64,000 nt of DNA from Phocoena phocoena (lineage: Eukaryota > Chordata > Mammalia > Artiodactyla > Phocoenidae), in the NCBI RefSeq assembly GCF_963924675.1, contig NC_089221.1, positions 89,136,998 to 89,200,997 on the forward strand, read 5' to 3'. The notes under the pieces are model-generated. The model was not told the origin of the DNA. It saw only the letters and a program-made list of their open reading frames with translations, and did not search any database. Shown piece by piece: positions 24,088 through 37,285 of this stretch. Position 1 is the stretch's first letter, and each line of letters begins with the position of its first letter. Position numbers and translations under genes: made by a program.

Positions 24088-24549
24088 TGTGTAGATGAAA
24101 AATTGTCACACACCATCTGCCTTTACAAGGATTAGGTCACTATCCACTGAAGTCACTGACCTTCAAAAAGGAGTTCAGGGTAGAGATCAGGAATGAGGCA
24201 CCCTGTGCTCTGGAAAAAACTGGCAGAATAGGCCTTCAGGTAGTTAGATGTTTTCTGGAGAAGACTTTATGAGCCCAATTTCTTGCATCTTCTCATATCT
24301 AGAAAAGCACTAAAATCATTAATGGAGACACATCTGCATCTTGTGACTAGAAGCAAACTTGCCAAAATATGAGGTTAATTGCACATAGCCCCCCTTCACT
24401 AAAATCATATATATACTGACATCCCCCCTACTTCTTCAGAGCAATTCCACAAAGCTATCAGAGAGGCTGTCTTCCAGGCTATAATCCTCATTTTGCCCCA
24501 AATAAAACACGCACAACTCTTGCGTTGTGCTTTTTTTTTTCAGTTGACA
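24088..24549 (+). mobile_element. Solo LTR (ERV1-like) inside old L1M
   Basis: This segment interrupts L1M ORF1: the sequence before and after aligns as one stretch. It starts TG and ends CA (TTGACA), has an AATAAA at about 24501-24506 and a T-rich run before the end. A related LTR with the same 'gagaggctgt' to 'ataatcctcattt' order is at about 44150-44571. Family not named with certainty. Confidence 0.65.
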
Positions 24550-24772
24550 ATGGAATTAACAGCAGATTAACACTAAGAAAAAAAAATTATTGGACTTGAA
24601 AATGCATCAACAGAAACTATCCTCAAAGAAAAAAAGAGACTGAAAAAAAATGAATAAAGCATCAGTGCCCTGAAGAACAGCATTGAGCAGTCTCGTACAC
24701 ATTTATTAGAGTCACAAAAGAAAGGATGGGCTGCAAAATGGAAAAAAAATTTTGTGAAGAAGTATTTTCCAG
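24550..24772 (+). mobile_element. Ancient L1M ORF1, second segment
   Basis: It resumes at the exact point lost at 24087 ('gaattaacagcagattaac') and runs to the L1-D insertion point. The right edge joins 29826. Confidence 0.75.
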
Positions 24773-24841
24773 CAGAAGCAAGAAGAACTACAATCCTCCA
24801 GCCTGTGGAACAAAAACCACATTCACAGAAAGATAAGCAAG

Positions 24842-25741
24842 ATGAAAATGCAGAGGACTATGTACCAGATGAAGGAACAAGATAAAACCCCAGAAAAACA
24901 ACTAAATGAAGTGGAGATAGGCAACCTTCCAGAAAAAGAATTCAGAATAATGATAGTGAAGATGATCCAGGACCTCGGAAAAAGAATGGAGGCAAAGATC
25001 AAGAAGATGCAAGAAATGTTTAACAAAGACCTAGAAGAATTAAAGAACAAACAAACAGAGATGAACAATACAAAAACTGAAATGAAAACTACACAAGGAA
25101 TCAATAGCAGAATAACTGAGGCAGAAGAATGGATAAGTGACCTGGAAGACAGAATGGTGGAATTCAATGCTGCAGAGCAGAATAAAGAAAAAATAATGAA
25201 AAGAAATGAAGACAGCCTAAGAGACCTCTGGGAAAACATTAAATGCAACAACATTCGCATTATAGGAGTCCCAGAAGGAGAAGAGAGAGAGAAGGGACCA
25301 GAGAAAATATGTGAAGAGTTTATAGTTGAAAACTTCCCTAACATGGGAAAGGAAATAGCCACCCAAGTCTAGGAAGCTCAGAGAATGCCATACAGGAATA
25401 ACCCAGGGAGAAACATGCCAAGACACATAGTAATCAAATTGGCAAAAATTAAAGACAAAGAAAAATTATTGAAAGCAGCAAGGGAAAATTGACAAATAAC
25501 ATACAAGGGAACCCTCAAAAGGTTAACAGCTGATTTCTCAGCAGAAACGCTACAAGCCAAAAGGGAGTGGCATGATATACTTAAAGTAATGAAAGGGAAG
25601 AAGCTACAACCAAGCTTACTCGACCTGGCAAGGATCTCATTCAGATTAGATGGGGAAATCAAAAGCTTTACAGACACGCAAAAGCTAAGAGAATTCAGCA
25701 TCACCAAACCAGCTCTACAACTACTAAAGGAACTTCTCTAA
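24842..25741 (+). pseudogene. L1-D ORF1 with two nonsense codons
   Basis: The whole reading frame is kept from ATG (24842) to TAA (25739-25741). It is broken only by TAG at 25370-25372 (a C-to-T change compared with L1-A) and TGA at 25490-25492. The first 176 residues hold the coiled coil and the start of the RRM (NIRIIGVPEGE). The C-terminal domain follows after the stops. Confidence 0.9.
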
Positions 25742-25799
25742 GTGGGAAACAGAAGAGAAGAAAAGGACCTACAATAACAAACCCAAAACAATTAAGAAA

Positions 25800-28700
25800 A
25801 TGGTAATAGGAATATACATATCAATAATTACCTTAAACATGAATGGATTAAATGCTCCAACCCAAAGACACTGGCTTGCTGAATGGATACAAAAACAAGA
25901 CCCATATATATGCTGTCTACAGGAGACCCACTTCAGACCTAGAGACACATACAGACTGAAAGTGAGGGGATGGAAAAAGATATTCCATGCAAATACAAAT
26001 CAAAAGAAAGCTGGAGTAGCAATATTCATATCAGATAAAATAGATTTTAAAATAAAGAATGCTACAAGAGACAAGGAAGGACACTACATAATGATCAATG
26101 GATCAATCCAAGAAGAAGATATAACAATTATAAATATATGTGCACCCAACATAGGAGCACCTCAGTACTTAAGGCAACTGCTAACAGCTATAAAAGAGGA
26201 AACCGACAGTAACAAAATAATAGTGGGGGACTTTAACACCTCACACCAATAGACAGATAATCCAAAATGAAAATAAGGAAACAGAAGCTTTAAACGACAC
26301 AATAGACCAGATAGATTTAATTGATATTTATAAAACATTCCATCCAAAAACGGTAGGTTACACTTTCTTCTCAAGTGCGTACAGAATATTCTCCAGGATA
26401 GATCACATCTTGGGTCACAAATCAAGTCTCAGTAAATTTAAGGAAATTGAAATCATATCAAGCATCTTTTCTGACCACAATGCTATGAAATTAGAAATGA
26501 ATTACAGGGAAAAAAACACAGACACATGCAGGCTAAACAATACGTTATGAAATATCCAAGAGATCACTGAAGAAATCAAAGAGGAAATCAAAAAATACCT
26601 AGAGACAAATGACAAGGAAAACACGATGATCCCAAACCTATGAGATGCAGCAAAAGCAGTTCTAAGAGGGAAGTTTGCAGCTATACAAGCCTACCTCAAG
26701 AAACAAGAAAAATCTCAAATAAACAATCTAACCTTACACCTAAAGGAACTAGAGAAAGAAGAACAAATAAAACCTAAAGTTAGCAGAAGGAAAGAAACAT
26801 AAAGATCAGAGCAGAAATAAATGAAATAGAAACAAAACAATAGCAAAGATCAATAAAACTAAAAGCTGGTTCTTTGAGAAGATAAACAAAATTGATAAAC
26901 CATTAGCCAGACTCATCAAGAAAAAGAGGGAGAGGACTCAAATCAAAAAAATTAGAAATGAAAAAGAATTTACAACAGACACTGCAGAAATACAAAGCAT
27001 CATAAGAAACTACTACAGGCAACTCTATGCCAATAAAATGGACAACCTGGAAGAAATGGACAAATTCTTAGAAACTTATAACCTTCCAAGGGTGAACCAG
27101 GAGGAAATAGAAAATATGAACAGACCAATCACAAGTAATGAAATTGAAACTGTGATTAAAAATCTTCCAACAAACAAAAGTCCAGGGCCAGATGGCTTCA
27201 CAGGTGAATTCTATCAAACATTTAAAGAAGAGCTAACACCCATCCTTCTCAAACTCTTCCAAAACATTGCGGAGCAAGGAACACTCCCAAACTCATTCTA
27301 TGAGGCCACCATCACCCTGATACCAAAACCAGACAAAGCTACTACAAAAAAAGAAAATTACAGACCAATATCACTGGTGAACATAGATTCAAAATTCTTT
27401 AACAAAGTACTAGCAAACAGAATCCAAAAACACATTAAAAGGATCATACACCATGATCAAGTGGGATTTATCACAGGGATGCAAGGATTCTTCAATATAC
27501 ACAAATCAATCAATGTGATACACCATATTAACAAATTGAAGAATAAAAACCATATGATCATCTCAATAGATGCAGAAAAGGCTTTTGACCAAATTCAACA
27601 CCCATTTATGATAAAAACTCTCCAGAAAGTGAACATAGAGGGAACGTACCTCAACATAATAAAGTCCATATACAACAAAACCACAGCAAACATTCTCAAT
27701 GGTGAAAAACTGAAAGCATTTCCACTAAGATCAGGAACAACACAATGATGTCCACGCTCAGCACTATTATTCCACATAGTTTTGGAAGTCCTAGCCACAG
27801 CAATCAGAGAAGAAAAAGAAATAAAAGGAATACAAATGGGAAAAGAAGAAGTAATACTCTCACTGTTTGCAGATGACATGATACTATACATAGAGAATCC
27901 TAAATGTGCCACCAGAGAACTACTAGAGCTAAACAATGAATGTGGTAAAGTTGCAGGATTCAAAATTAATGCACAGAAATCTCTTGCATTCCTATACACT
28001 AATGATGAAAAATCGAAAGAGAAATTAAGGAAACACTCCCATTTACCATTGCAACAAAAACAATAAAATACCTAGGAATAAGCATACCTAGGGAGACAAA
28101 TGACCTGTAGGCAGAAAACTATAAGATACTTATGAAAGAAATTAAAATGATACCAACAGATGGAGAGATGTACCATGTTCTTGGATTGGAAGAATCAATA
28201 TTGTGAAAATGTCTGTATTACCCAAAGCAATCTACGGATTCAGTGCAATCCCTATCAAATTACCAATGACATTTTTTATGGAACTAGAACAAAAAATCTT
28301 AAAATTTGGAGACACAGAAGACCCCGATAGCCAAAGCAGTCTTGAGGGAAAAAAACGGAGCTGGAGGAATCAGACTGCCTGACTTCAGACTATACTACAA
28401 AGCTACAGTAATCAAGGCAATATGGTACTGGCACAAAAACAGAAACATAGATTAATGGAACAAGATAGAAAGCCCAGAGATAAACCCATGCACCTATGTT
28501 CAACTAATCTATGACAAAGGAGGCAAGGATATACAATGGAGAAAAGACAGTGTCTTCAATAAGTGGTGCTGGGAAAACTGGACAGCTACATGTAAAAGAA
28601 TGAAATTAGAACACTCCCTAACACCATACACAAAAATAAACTCAAAATGGATCAGAGACCTAAATGTAAGACCAGACACTATAAAACTCTTAGAGGAAAA

Positions 28701-29600
28701 CATTGGAAGAACACTCTTTGACATAAATCACAGCAAGATCTGTTTTGATCCACCTCCTAGAGTAATGGAAATAAAAGCAAAAATAAAAAAATGGGACCTA
28801 ATGAAACTTCAAAGCTTTTGCACAGCAAAGGAAACCATAAACAAGACAGAAAGACAACCCTCAGAATGAGAGAAAATATTTGCAAATGAATCAATGGACA
28901 AAGGATTAATCTCCAAAATATATAAACAGCTCTTGCAGCTCAATATTAAGAAAACAAACAACCCAATCCAAAAATGGGCAGAAGGCCTAAATAAGCATTT
29001 CTCCAAAGAAAACATACAGATGGCCAAGAAGCACATGAAAAGCTGCTCAACATCACTAATTATTAGAGTAATGCAAATCAAAACTACAATGAGGTATCAC
29101 CTTGCACCACTTAGAATGGGCATCATCAGAAAATGTACAAACAAGAAATGCTGGAGAGGGTGTAGAGAAAAGGGAACCCTCTTGTGCTGTTGGTGGGAAT
29201 GTAAATTGATACAACCACTATAGAGAGCAGTATGGAGGTTCCTTAAAAAACTAAAAATAGAATTACCATTTAATCCAGCAATCCCACTACTGGGTATATA
29301 CCCGGTGAAAACCATAATTCAAAAAGACACATGCACCCCAATGTTCATTGCAGCACTATTTACAATAGCCAGGTTATGGAAGCAACCTAAATGCTCATCG
29401 ACAGATGAATGGATAAAGAAGATGTGGTAAATATATACAATGGAATATTACTCAGCCATAAAAATGAATGAAATTGGATCATTTGTTGAGACGTGGATGG
29501 ATCTAGAGACTGTCATACAGAGTGAAGTAAGTCAGAAAGAGAAAAACAAATATCGCATATTAATGCATATATGTGGAACTTTTAGAAAAATGGTGCAGAT
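25800..29600 (+). pseudogene. L1-D ORF2, broken
   Basis: Order of visible parts: endonuclease (25800-26252 open, with E in QETH and D/N in VGDFN), a frame break just after VGDFNT, more endonuclease to about 26500 (RIDHILG, SDHN), linker, then the polymerase region 27038-28066. The polymerase keeps 'YRPISLVN', '[12 protein letters not shown]' and [10 protein letters not shown] (the YADD-equivalent FADD motif), with one stop at 27746-27748. The C-terminal region runs 28600-29580 with the Cys-rich motif altered ([18 protein letters not shown], the His replaced by Cys). Several further frameshifts and stops. The usual stop codon region is mutated. Confidence 0.88.
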
Positions 29601-29825
29601 GAACCAGTTTGCAGGGCAGAAATTGAGACGCAGATGTAGAGAAGAAACATATGGACACCAAGGGGGGAAAACGGCAGAGGGGTGGGGTGGTGGTGTGATG
29701 AATTGGGAGATTGGGATTGACATGTATACACTGATGTGTATAAAATTAATGACTAATAAGAACCTGCTATATAAAAAAATAAATTTAATAAAATTAAAAA
29801 ATTTAAAAAAAAAGTATTTTGCCAG

Positions 29826-29885
29826 GTTTAGTGAAAATTATAAACCCATAGATGCAAGATGTTCAACATGAAATAAACAACAACA
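29826..29885 (+). mobile_element. Ancient L1M ORF1, third segment
   Basis: 'gtttagtgaaaattataaac' continues the ORF1 text interrupted at 24772, up to the MLT1-type LTR. Confidence 0.75.
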
Positions 29886-30346
29886 CTTTGGTAGGCAGAA
29901 TCATGGTCCACCAACGATATCCATGTTCTAATCTCCACAACTTGTGAATATGTTACCTTACATCACTTTACAAGGTAAGGTTCTTGAGATGGAAGATTAT
30001 ACTGAATTATCTGGGAGGACTCAATATGAGGACGATGGATCTTATGAGATTGATGCAAGAGAGAGTCAGAGAAGGAGATGTGACAGTGGAGGCAGAGGTT
30101 AAAGTGATACAAGGAACAGGCCAGGAGCCAAGGAATGCAAGCCGTCTCTAGCAGCTGAAAAAGGCAAGGAATGGATTTTCACTTAGAGCCCCTAGAGGAA
30201 GGCCGCCCTGCCACCACTCTGATTTTAGCTCCATAGGACCCATTTTTGAACTTCTGACATCTAGAGCTGTAAGATAATAAGTTTGTGTTATTATAAGCTA
30301 CTAAGTTTATCATCATTTGTGACCACAGCAATAGGAAACTGATATG
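29886..30346 (+). mobile_element. MLT1-type LTR inside old L1M
   Basis: Same group as the LTR at 13349: starts 'ggtaggcagaatcatggtcc' and ends 'caataggaaactgatatg'. L1M ORF1 continues on both sides. Confidence 0.75.
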
Positions 30347-30550
30347 AAGCCAAAGCACATCATAGCAAAACTGCCAAAAAAAAAAAAAATGATAAAGAGA
30401 AAAATCTTGAAAGCCGTGAAAAAAAAGAAGAGAGCAGTCAAAAAACAACAACAACATTGCATATTGAGGAACGAATCTTAAAAGCAACCAGGGGAAAAAA
30501 TGCACAGTATATATATAAAGGAACAGACCCGTTCTGAACACACTGACAGT
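30347..30550 (+). mobile_element. Ancient L1M ORF1, fourth segment
   Basis: 'gataaagagaaaaatcttga' and following text match the L1M ORF1 C-terminal region. It contains an A run at about 30376-30389. Confidence 0.65.
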
Positions 30551-31654
30551 GTTGGAGTTCACTTGCTATGCCTTCAGTATATGTTTTGGCTCTCATTTTT
30601 ACACAGCTTGGAATACCATCCTTTCATGAGTAATAATAATAGTTCCCCCTGCTTTTTTTTTTAATGTGCCCCTGCTAGAATCCAGGCTTTTTGGTTATAT
30701 TTTCACTATTCCCAACCCCACCCCTAAACTAACCAGTAAGGTTTTGAACCTGAAGATAGATGATTAGTAAATGGAAGAGGCAGGATTCAAATCCAGATCC
30801 TCTTGAGAGGATATGCTCATTTCACCATGAGCACTTTTCTTTCCTTAGGGAGAACCTACACATCCATCAAAGTCTTATTTAATTCCCACCTCTTCAGCGA
30901 ATTGTCTTCCTCGACAGTCCTGAAGACAATAATCCTTATTGTCCCTGAGCTATGGTACCTTGTCTTTAAGGATATACCACTCCTCTTACCCTCAACCCCT
31001 ACCCTACAAACCATACACCTGATAAACTCAAGGCCAACATAGCCCTCATCTGAGCTGACTCTGTAACTCACTTTTTGACCGATGGATTGTGATGGAGATG
31101 GAACTGCATAACTTCCAAGCCTAGGAAATAAAATATCTAGAAGCTTCTTCCTGGGTCTCTGAAATGACTCCCTCTTGGGGACGCCGGCCTTCATGTAAAA
31201 ACTTGGACTACCCTGAGACTGCCCTGCTGTGAGGAAGCCAAATGAAGGAGACACTTGAGGAAAGAGACAAATGTCTGATCAGCCTCTAACACTTCCAACC
31301 ATCCCTATCCCAGCTGAGGCAGAAGAAAATGATATTGGATGGAAATTTGAACCTAGGTAGAGAAATGAAGAGCAGTAGGAATAGTAAATATGTGCAGAAA
31401 TAAAAAATAATAATTTTTCTCATTTAAAAAATCCTTAAGGTAATTGACATTAAGCAAAAACAATAACAGTTTACTATGGCGGTTATAAAATGTACAGGTA
31501 ACATTTATGACAATATGACCACAATAGCACAAAGTAAGAGAGGAGAGAAATGGAAGTGAACTGTGGCATAGTTCTTAAAAGATACTTTCAAGTGGTATAA
31601 TATTATTTAAAGGTATGTTGTGATAAGTTAAAGATGTATATTGTAAACCGTAGA
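30551..31654. other. Intergenic DNA
   Basis: No recognisable gene. The minus frame at 30856-31254 (132 codons) has no known domain and no codon-level sign of selection that I can judge. Confidence 0.5.
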
Positions 31655-31822
31655 GCAGGTGTTGGCCAACTATAGCCTGTGAGCCAAATCTGACCTGCCA
31701 TCTGTCTTATAAATAAAGTTTTATTGGAATACAGCCAAGCCCATTTATTTTCATATCTGTATGGCCCACAAAGTCTAAAAGATTTACTCTCTGGACCTTT
31801 AGAGTAAGATTTGTCAACCCTG
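31655..31822 (+). mobile_element. Non-autonomous hAT-Charlie-type DNA transposon
   Basis: It begins CAGGTGTTGGCCAACTATAG and ends '...gtcaaccctg', near-inverted ends typical of a common mammalian hAT MER element, with 'ataaagttttattggaatac' inside. Internally shortened. Confidence 0.65.
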
Positions 31823-32209
31823 CCTTAGAATAACCACCGAAAACCCAGCAAAACAAAGGAGTATAGCTAATAAATCAATAGTGGAGCTAAAACAGAAACA
31901 TAAAAAAATACGCTTAATCCAAAGGAAGGCAGAAAAAGAGGAACAAAGTAACAATCTTTCTGCTCCATCTTAGGCAGTTGAGCATGCTGTCCTTGATTCT
32001 CCTTCTCCAGCTCGGGCTTCTCCTTCTCAGTCTCCTCCCCAGATTTCTCTTCGTCTGCTCCTCCCTGAAATGCTGGCCCCTAGCTACCAGCTTGTCTACC
32101 TCACTAGCTTGTCTGCCACTTGCCACATGCGTCCTCCTCTCCAGACATGCAGAACTAACTACCACACTATATTCTCTATGCTGAGTCTTTGCCCAAGATA
32201 CTCTATCCT
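31823..32209. other. Intergenic DNA
   Basis: A pyrimidine-rich stretch at about 31990-32060 on the + strand gives opposite-strand chance frames. No gene. Confidence 0.45.
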
Positions 32210-32560
32210 CTATGTGGACCTCCTCACTCCTTTCATCCCTCAGTCCCTACACCAGCTGCTGCCCTGTGCCCTTGCTAACTCTGGTTAACTGTAGTTCAAG
32301 TTTGAGGATTTAACTTAGACGTGATCTCATCCATCCCCAAGCCTTCCCTAAACCACCCTTCACATGCCCAAGCTTGTTTCTATTAAGGCTCTTACTGCAT
32401 TGAACTGTAATTATAAGTTTACATGATTTTCTTCTCCATGAGACCCTAGGATCCTTGAAGCTAGTAATAATGTCTTACGTGACTATTTTTTATCCCCAAT
32501 ACCTATACGAAGTAGTAGGGTGTTGAATAAATATTTGTTAAATAAATAAATGAAAAGTTA
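32210..32560 (+). repeat. L2 LINE 3' fragment
   Basis: 'caagccttccctaaaccacc', 'ctccatgagaccctaggatc' and 'gttgaataaatatttgtt' follow the order of the L2 3' end. Confidence 0.65.
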
Positions 32561-32599
32561 AATGAATATCTACTTATAAAATAAGGATATTATAAAATA

Positions 32600-33005
32600 A
32601 CTTGAATAATTATTAAAGGATACTTATGTGCCAGGCACTGTCCAATGTGCTTTACATGCATTAACTTATTTAATTTTTTTTTTTTTGCGGTAGGCGGGCT
32701 TCTCACTGTTGTGGCCTCTCCCGTTGCGGAGCACAGGCTATGGACGCGCAGGCTCAGCTGCCATGGCTCACGGGCCCAGCCGCTCTGCGGCATGTGGGAT
32801 CTTCCCGGACCGGGGCACGAACCCGTGTCCCCTGCGTCGGCAGGCGGACTCTCAACCACTGCGCCACGAGGGAAGCCCAACTTATTTAATTTTTATAGTA
32901 ATACCTATTAGGCAGGTATTATTATCCTCATTAACTGATAGGTTAAGTAATTTTCCTGAAGTGGTAGAGAAATAATCAGGATTCAAACCGAGGCATTCTG
33001 ATCCC
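32600..33005 (-). repeat. MIR, split by a SINE
   Basis: 'tatgtgccaggcactgtcc' (left) and 'ctgataggttaagtaattt' then 'caggattcaaaccgaggc' (right) form one MIR in reverse orientation. The SINE at 32679-32878 sits between them. Confidence 0.75.
32679..32878 (-). mobile_element. CHR-2-type SINE (short form)
   Basis: A reverse copy: poly(T) first, head last. The target duplication AACTTATTTAATTTTT is at 32663-32678 and 32879-32894. Landed in a MIR. Confidence 0.95.
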
Positions 33006-36000
33006 ACAGCCTAAGATCCTGAATGTTAGAGTTAAAAGAAACCCTAGAGATTGTGTGTTCTAACCCCTTCACTTTAGAGATGAGGAAGCTGAGGTTCACA
33101 GAGCTGATGTGTCTTAATCTTCAAGAGTTTAACTGAACATTCAGAAATATTTATAAATTTATTGTCTTATTTAATTTAAGAACTAAGTATCTTCAAACTA
33201 TTAACACTTCCAGAGAGTGGCATTGTGTAATCCCATTTAGGTTACAGGAAAGCAAGCAGTTCTCCTGGCAACTACTGTCTTAATAAAAGAGTGGAATGTG
33301 AAGAATTTAATAAACATTTTGAAATCCTTGGAAGAGAGAGAGATGCTGCCAAAGATAGAGGAAGAAGGTTAATTCAAAGAGAATGTATGGATTAAAACAC
33401 AGCAACAGAAATCTTTGTACTTAAAATTAAAAATGAAGAAAGATAATAGAAGGCAGGAATACAATAATTTTGTTATCTATAAATAAGCACTCATGATGGA
33501 CACTGTGTGACCTTATTTGTGCTTGTGTTTATGAAAATGTAATATCCAGGAGTCTATATGCTGAGGTTATTTTTTCACTAATATAAACATAGCATGACAA
33601 GAAATGAAGTCCTGTATTCCTACTCAGTCCCTGGTAGTCAGGTTTTGTTTGTTCATCTTTGTAAATAAGTAAGAGACTCTGAGACTGGCTGTTTTTACCA
33701 CCCCTTAAGTAGGATTTAAAATTTTTATATCACGTTTTAGAAATGGTTATATTTGATTATTTCAAGTAAAGGTTTTCTTTTTTTACCTCAAATGTTTATC
33801 TATATCTGTGAGCAGATATCAATAACAAAATAATCCTTTGTACAATAGTAATTCTAATGGTGAGACTGGTGATACCAGTTGCAAAGGACAGGTAAAATAT
33901 GTTCTACATTCCTGGTGTCCTAACACAAAGAGATTATCAAAATAGGTTATAACTGAGACCTAAGAAATAATTTCAGACAAAGCAAACAGGCAGAGAATTT
34001 TACAAAAGTAACTTTGTATTCACAGAATACAAGTTCTGACAGTTTTAGATTAAGTTTTTGCCTAATGAACTTGTAGTAAAAAAATTCTCCAAATTCCCAA
34101 GGTTGGCCACCTAGATGGGTTCAAATACTGAATGTTAAATTAGAAACAAGACTTTGATTATGATGGAAAAAGGATACAGTCTTCTATTATTCATTTTAAG
34201 TTGTTATTCAGTCTAATTATCCTATGAGGCACTTTTCTAGATTTAAAGAAAATATCCATGGTAACAACCACATATTAAATAAAAATTACACCCTAAGCCA
34301 CATTTAGATTTTTTGTCCACTTTTTATTAGAAGACCAAAAAAAAAAAATCTTTAGAATGAATATATATTTCCCATCAACAAGTACAGTTTTCAACTTTTC
34401 AAACTCTGGGGACTTTTAGTCTTCTTAGACCCACCTCTGGATTTATATCAATCTCTTGCTCTCCTTTAGCAGATGGGTTGTGGGTGCTTTCTTTTTATGA
34501 GGCAATAACTGCAGTCTCCACTAAATAAACTCAGTGGCTGAGGCATTTATAGAAAATAAACTCAAGACTAAAAAGCTAAAGGGTTTTTTAACTGAGGATT
34601 TGATAATAATTGAGTATTTCCAGGAGTACACCCTCAAGTTAACTCTGTTACACTGAACTGGCATCTCTCTCCCCCTTTCCATTTTTCTTCAAGATCTTAA
34701 CTGACTCTCTCCACATTTAAAAAGTAGCTCTAAAAATTCTGTAATTAATTTCTCATTTCTCCATAACAAATGCTTTATTTTTAAACTGTCAGACTTTAAA
34801 CTTCCTGCAAATTCACCAATTACAAAGGCAACACATTCAAAATTTTAAAAGAGAGGGGTTTGGGTCTCCTCTTCCTCTACTATAAGAAGCATAGGAAAAA
34901 CATTTATTAGCACTCATGATTTAGAATCAATTAAAAACTATAGTCATACGATAAGGAAATAAACAATTTAAAAACAGTCCTGAGCTCTGTCCCTTGGGGA
35001 AATTGGGATTCGACGGTTTACTACCTTAGCTTATTTCAGTTCTGAAATCCAGTTTGTTACCTATATAAAGAAAACGGGGTCTCAAATAAAATGGAGTCTT
35101 TGCTTGCTTATTGCTACAGCATGAAAAAAGTAGCTGAACAGATTTTCACCAATTTTGTAGGGTAAGTTTAGAATGGTCTGATGTAACAAAAAACAAACAA
35201 AAAAATTAGTTTACAAGGGGGTACACACGGTTCATTTTGAAAAGTCATTAGGATGGCACTTCAAAGAGACAGGACAGTTTCCTCCAGAACAGCTGTAGGC
35301 TTTCAGATTTGCAGGGGCAATTCGATCACAGGTACGTACATATTACATGTAAAAGCAGCATTTATTTGACAATGGTTAGTGATACTCCAAAGCAATGCTG
35401 GCTTGGCCCAGTTAAAGCTGCCAATGTTTTTAAATATGTAAATCTATAATCAATTGTAGTATGGTCTTAGAAATGAATATCATTTTAGTTTCTCTTTTTA
35501 AATTATAAGCCTTCCTTAAATTGGGAATTAAAAGCTGAAAGCTAATTTATTTTATGATACAATTTGACTGAAGCAGAAATTCACTTATTTATGAAGTAGA
35601 CTGTTCTCATACAATTAATAAAATTTCTGGTGATTAATTGTTTTGAATTAATTCATGTCCTATAGCAGATGCTGTCAACATCCCACTCATATCTCATGGG
35701 TCCAACCCATGTGTGTGTGTGTTTCAGTGGTGGTTTCCACATATACCAAGGATATCCTTCCTTAAGCACCTGCATCTCCTGCTCAGCACATGTATGCTAC
35801 AGGCCAGAAATGCCAGGTAATTCACCTCTTTAGGAACTACAATCAATCAATGAGGGATGAAAACTGGCAGATAAATAGACCAACTTCCTTGCCCCTTGGT
35901 CGGTCCGTTTTGAGCCATGTTCTACACGGTATCTCATAGTTCCTGGGGGACTGAGCCCACACAGTAATGTATTTGTTAATGCACGCTTTATCAGCTGTCC

Positions 36001-36189
36001 TCCTTCCTCTGCCTTACCTCCTCACACTGTGCCTCCTGAGATCACCTCTCAGATGACCTTGCATGCATCCAAAGCCTTGTCTCAAATTTGCTGTGAGGGG
36101 AATCGAAACTAAGATAAATTTAAAGCAGTAGCAATTCCATAACTTGGTAGCACTAATTATTTTCTGTTTTACATCTAATTAGGAGGTTA
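33006..36189. other. Long low-repeat AT-rich stretch
   Basis: About 3.2 kb with no L1, SINE or LTR that I can recognise, unusual for this window. 33020-33115 may be an ancient fragment ('gatgaggaagctgaggttca'). There is a TG run at about 35709-35721. No open frame of note. It could be conserved non-coding DNA or simply well-mixed old sequence. Confidence 0.5.
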
Positions 36190-36408
36190 AAATTACGTGC
36201 TTGTCCACCAAGCAGGCCCAGATTTAAATCCTGACTTCCCCTCTAATTAGCTGGGTAATTTGAGCAAGTTACTTAACTTCTCTGAGCTTCAGTTTTCTGT
36301 TATCTATGGAGTGGGGAAAAATAACAGCACCTATTTTAAGGTGTTGTGTGTTGTGTCTATGGAATTAAATAATACACTCAGCATAGTGTAATACATATAG
36401 TGCCTAAC
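36190..36408 (+). repeat. MIR, left part
   Basis: 'cccagatttaaatcctgac', 'gagcaagttacttaacttctc' and 'gagcttcagttttctg' follow MIR order. The 3' end continues after Tigger1 at 39548. Confidence 0.8.
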
Positions 36409-36505
36409 AGAGGCATATCTCAGAGACATTTGCAACAAAGTGGATATTGCAATCAAGTAGGTCACAAAAATTTGGGGGTTTCCCAGCATATAAAAGTTAT
36501 GTTTA

Positions 36506-36719
36506 GGGCTTCCCTGGTGGCGCAGTGGTTGAGAGTCCGCCTGCCCCTGCAGGGAATGCGGGTTCGTGCCCCGCACCGGGGAGATCCCACATGCCGCGAG
36601 ACAGCTAGGCCCGTGAGCCATGGCCGCTGAGCCTGCGCGTCCGGAGCCTGTGCTCCGCAACGGGAGAGGCCACAACAGTGAGAGGCCCGCGTACGGAAAA
36701 AAAAAAAAAAAAAAAAAAA
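36506..36719 (+). mobile_element. CHR-2-type SINE inside Tigger1
   Basis: The target duplication AAAAGTTATGTTTA is at 36492-36505 and 36720-36733. The tail is a pure A run of roughly 27, so probably recent. The head matches the other copies, but the region after it (CTGCCCCTGCAGGGAATGCG) differs slightly. Confidence 0.95.
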
Positions 36720-37285
36720 AAAAGTTATGTTTATACTATACTGTATATTAAGTGTACAATAACATTATGCCTAAAAAATAATGTACCTACCTTACTTAAA
36801 AAATAATTTATGGCTAAAAAATGCTAAGCATCATCTGAGCCTTCAGTGAGTTGTAAGCTTTTTGCTGGTAGAAGGTCTTGCCTTGATGTTGATGGCTGCT
36901 AACTGATCAGCGTGGTGATTGTTGAAGGCTGGAGTGACTGCGGCAATTCCTTAAAGACAGGACAACGATGAAGCTTGCTGCATCTATGCAATCTTTCTTG
37001 CACAATTTCTCTGTAGTATGCAATGCTGTTTGATAGCATCTTACCCACAGTAGAACTTTCAAAACTTGAGTCAGTCCTTTCAAACCCTGCTGCTGCTTTA
37101 TCAACTAAGTTTATGTAATACAATCCTTTGTTGTCATTTCAACGCCTTTCACAGCATCTTCACCAGGAGTAGATTCTATCATAAAAAACTCCTTCCTTTG
37201 CTCATCCATAAGAAGCAACCTCTCATTCATTAAAGTTTTATCATCAGATTGCAGCAATTCAGTCATCTTTTCAGGTTCCACTTTT

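Larger units (their letters stand above)
24773..29811 (+). mobile_element. L1-D: near full-length L1 without most of the 5'UTR
   Basis: A 5-kb L1 with ORF1, ORF2 and a short-type 3'UTR. The flanking duplication is AAGTATTTTCCAG (24760-24772) and AAGTATTTTGCCAG (29812-29825), with one base added since. The pre-insertion L1M ORF1 reads straight across the join, which confirms the ends. Only about 70 bases of 5'UTR remain. ORF1 has two stops and ORF2 several frameshifts, so it is dead and older than L1-A. Confidence 0.93.
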
